From NCBI GenBank assembly GCA_040756085.1, contig JBFMAE010000151.1:1-22551 (forward strand): 22,551 nt of DNA, written 5' to 3'. Each line of letters starts with the position of its first letter. The first letter of the stretch is position 1. Positions 21,365 through 22,551 of the stretch are shown one piece after another. Under the pieces are notes generated by a model, which made no database searches, was not told the DNA's origin, and saw nothing but the letters and a program-made list of their open reading frames with translations. Origin of the DNA: JBFMAE01 sp040756085. GTDB taxonomy: Bacteria > Desulfobacterota > BSN033 > UBA1163. The translations under genes and the position numbers were made by a program.

Positions 21365-22551
21365 ATGAAGTATGAGTGGTTCATTGGTCTGAGATATCTC
21401 AAGGCAAAACGGAAACAGACCTTCATCTCCATCATCACGGTCATTTCCATCGCCGGGGTCATGCTGGGCGTGATGGCTCTGATCGTTGTTCTGGCAGTGA
21501 TGAGCGGATTTGAAAAGACCCTGAAAGAAAAAATCTTAGGCACCCAAGCCCACCTTGTCCTCCTCAAGGCCAGTCAGGAAGGAATGGACCACTATGAGGA
21601 AGTGGCGAAGCAGGTTGAAGCCGTCAAGGGGGTGGTCTCGGCCGCCCCATTTATCTTCAACCAGGTGATGCTCTCTTCGGGGTCGGGTGTCTCCGGTGTG
21701 GTCCTCAAAGGGATCGACCCGGATCGTGTGGGGAAAGTAACTGAACTGGCCCATAATCTGAAGGCCGGCAGTCTCCAGGATCTTAAGACCTATCAGGAGG
21801 GAGATCCTTCCGGCATCATCCTCGGCGTCGAGTTGGCCAAACACCTCTCCGTCTCGATCAACGAGACCCTTCAGGTGATCTCTCCGCTTGGCACGATGAC
21901 ACCGATGGGGATGATGCCTAAGATGAAGCTTTTTCGTGTGGTCGGGATCTTCCATTCCGGGATGTACGAGTATGATAATACGATGGCTTATGTCTCTCTC
22001 GAAAGTGCTCAGAAGTTCTTCAGTATGGGAGCCCGCGTCACCGGGATCGAGATTAAAACAGAGGATATTTATCAGGTCAAGGAGATCGCCAAAGAGATCC
22101 GCCGAGGGATGGGGTTTCCCTTTTGGACAAAGGATTGGATGGAAATGAACCGAAATCTTTTCTCCGCCCTCAAGCTCGAGAAGATCGCGATGTTCATCAT
22201 CCTTGTCCTGATTGTCTTGGTGGCGGCTTTCAACATCATTTCCACGCTCATCATGGTGGTGATGGAGAAGAATAAGGACATTGCTATTCTGAAGTCAATG
22301 GGCGCCCCTTCCAAGGGTATCTTGAAGATCTTCATCATCGAAGGAGGGGTGATCGGTGTGGTGGGAACGGTCCTGGGGGCGATCCTGGGCATCGGGGCTG
22401 CCCTCAATTTAGAGAAGATCACCGGATTTGTAGAGAACCTTTTTGGATTCAAAATTCTTTCGAGCGATGTCTATTATATCGACAAGCTTCCTTCGCAGGT
22501 GAACCCACTCGATATCGGACTGATCGTCATGACCGCTATCCTCATCAGCCT
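21365..22551 (+). CDS. lolC: Lipoprotein-releasing ABC transporter permease (LolC/LolE family), 3' end cut
   Basis: 395 codons are visible before the window ends. With the LolD ATPase, this family extracts outer-membrane-destined lipoproteins from the inner membrane and hands them to LolA. The N-terminus MKYEWFIGLRYLKAKRKQTFIS leads into a first membrane helix (about 20-48) ending in LAVMSGFEKTLKEKILG, the family hallmark. A periplasmic domain spans about 55-265. FSALKLEKIAMFIILVLIV begins the second helix (about 272-297), followed by the FtsX-type coupling segment MEKNKDIAILKSMGA and a third helix. LolC and LolE cannot be told apart here, and in genomes with one permease it would serve both roles. 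Translation may be coupled to lysS, because the nearest GGAG is 16 bases upstream. Lipoprotein export fits the two lipoprotein PPIases encoded in this window. Confidence 0.9.
   Translation, partial: MKYEWFIGLRYLKAKRKQTFISIITVISIAGVMLGVMALIVVLAVMSGFEKTLKEKILGTQAHLVLLKASQEGMDHYEEVAKQVEAVKGVVSAAPFIFNQVMLSSGSGVSGVVLKGIDPDRVGKVTELAHNLKAGSLQDLKTYQEGDPSGIILGVELAKHLSVSINETLQVISPLGTMTPMGMMPKMKLFRVVGIFHSGMYEYDNTMAYVSLESAQKFFSMGARVTGIEIKTEDIYQVKEIAKEIRRGMGFPFWTKDWMEMNRNLFSALKLEKIAMFIILVLIVLVAAFNIISTLIMVVMEKNKDIAILKSMGAPSKGILKIFIIEGGVIGVVGTVLGAILGIGAALNLEKITGFVENLFGFKILSSDVYYIDKLPSQVNPLDIGLIVMTAILIS

Noticed and set aside
21016..22452. Several long minus-strand open frames opposite lysS and lolC
   Set aside because: They are low-complexity shadows of well-supported plus-strand genes with clear family motifs.
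1..22551. CRISPR arrays, tRNA/rRNA genes, insertion sequences, prophage or defence genes
   Set aside because: I looked for regularly spaced repeats, cloverleaf ends, transposase or integrase motifs and defence-type domains and saw none. The repeats present are palindromic intergenic elements without spacers.

Overview
The window looks like ordinary core chromosome of an anaerobic or facultatively anaerobic Gram-negative bacterium, most likely a deltaproteobacterial (Desulfobacterota) lineage near the syntrophic or sulfate-reducing groups. This is inferred from family content and arrangement, not from a database match. The main clues are a zinc-ribbon (MJ0042/DUF3426) membrane protein, a ferredoxin-extended EtfA in a beta-oxidation cluster, tandem parvulin-type periplasmic PPIases beside mfd, a LUD/ferredoxin/CCG-domain fusion, lysS followed by a LolC/E-type permease, and many unrelated short inverted repeats between genes.

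Layout. (1) 15-950, minus: zinc-ribbon membrane protein with its own promoter. (2) 1084-5383, minus: an operon read thiolase -> enoyl-CoA hydratase -> etfB -> etfA, with a good promoter just upstream of the thiolase and a strong hairpin after etfA. It covers thiolysis/condensation, hydration/dehydration and electron transfer of acyl-CoA metabolism, but neither dehydrogenase is present. (3) 5555-9509, minus: three consecutive parvulin-type PPIases (two lipoproteins and one with a cleavable signal) followed by pdxA, the same surA-pdxA adjacency seen in E. coli. (4) 9769-13164, minus: mfd. (5) 13298-15699, minus: a geranylgeranyl-reductase-family flavoprotein, an endonuclease III-like glycosylase and a DUF2062 membrane protein, probably one operon. 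(6) 15700-16119: 420 bp without a supported gene, holding repeats and a promoter. (7) 16120-18135, minus: a LUD + 2x[4Fe-4S] + 2xCCG redox protein, divergent from (8) 18274-22551, plus: rimO, a nested repeat element, lysS, and a LolC/E-type permease cut by the window end.

I found no defence system, prophage, transposase, CRISPR array, tRNA or rRNA, and no gene cluster I would call an undescribed system. The most unusual layer is the intergenic DNA. At least six sequence-unrelated palindromic elements lie between genes and several touch stop codons. Two sit inside the acyl-CoA operon, including one between the two ETF subunit genes, and one is translated as the C-terminal tail of the endonuclease III-like protein. 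Other points are two genes (rimO, mfd) whose best promoter candidates imply almost leaderless mRNAs, and several start sites I moved inward on the evidence of ribosome-binding sites, gene overlap, signal peptides or promoter position.
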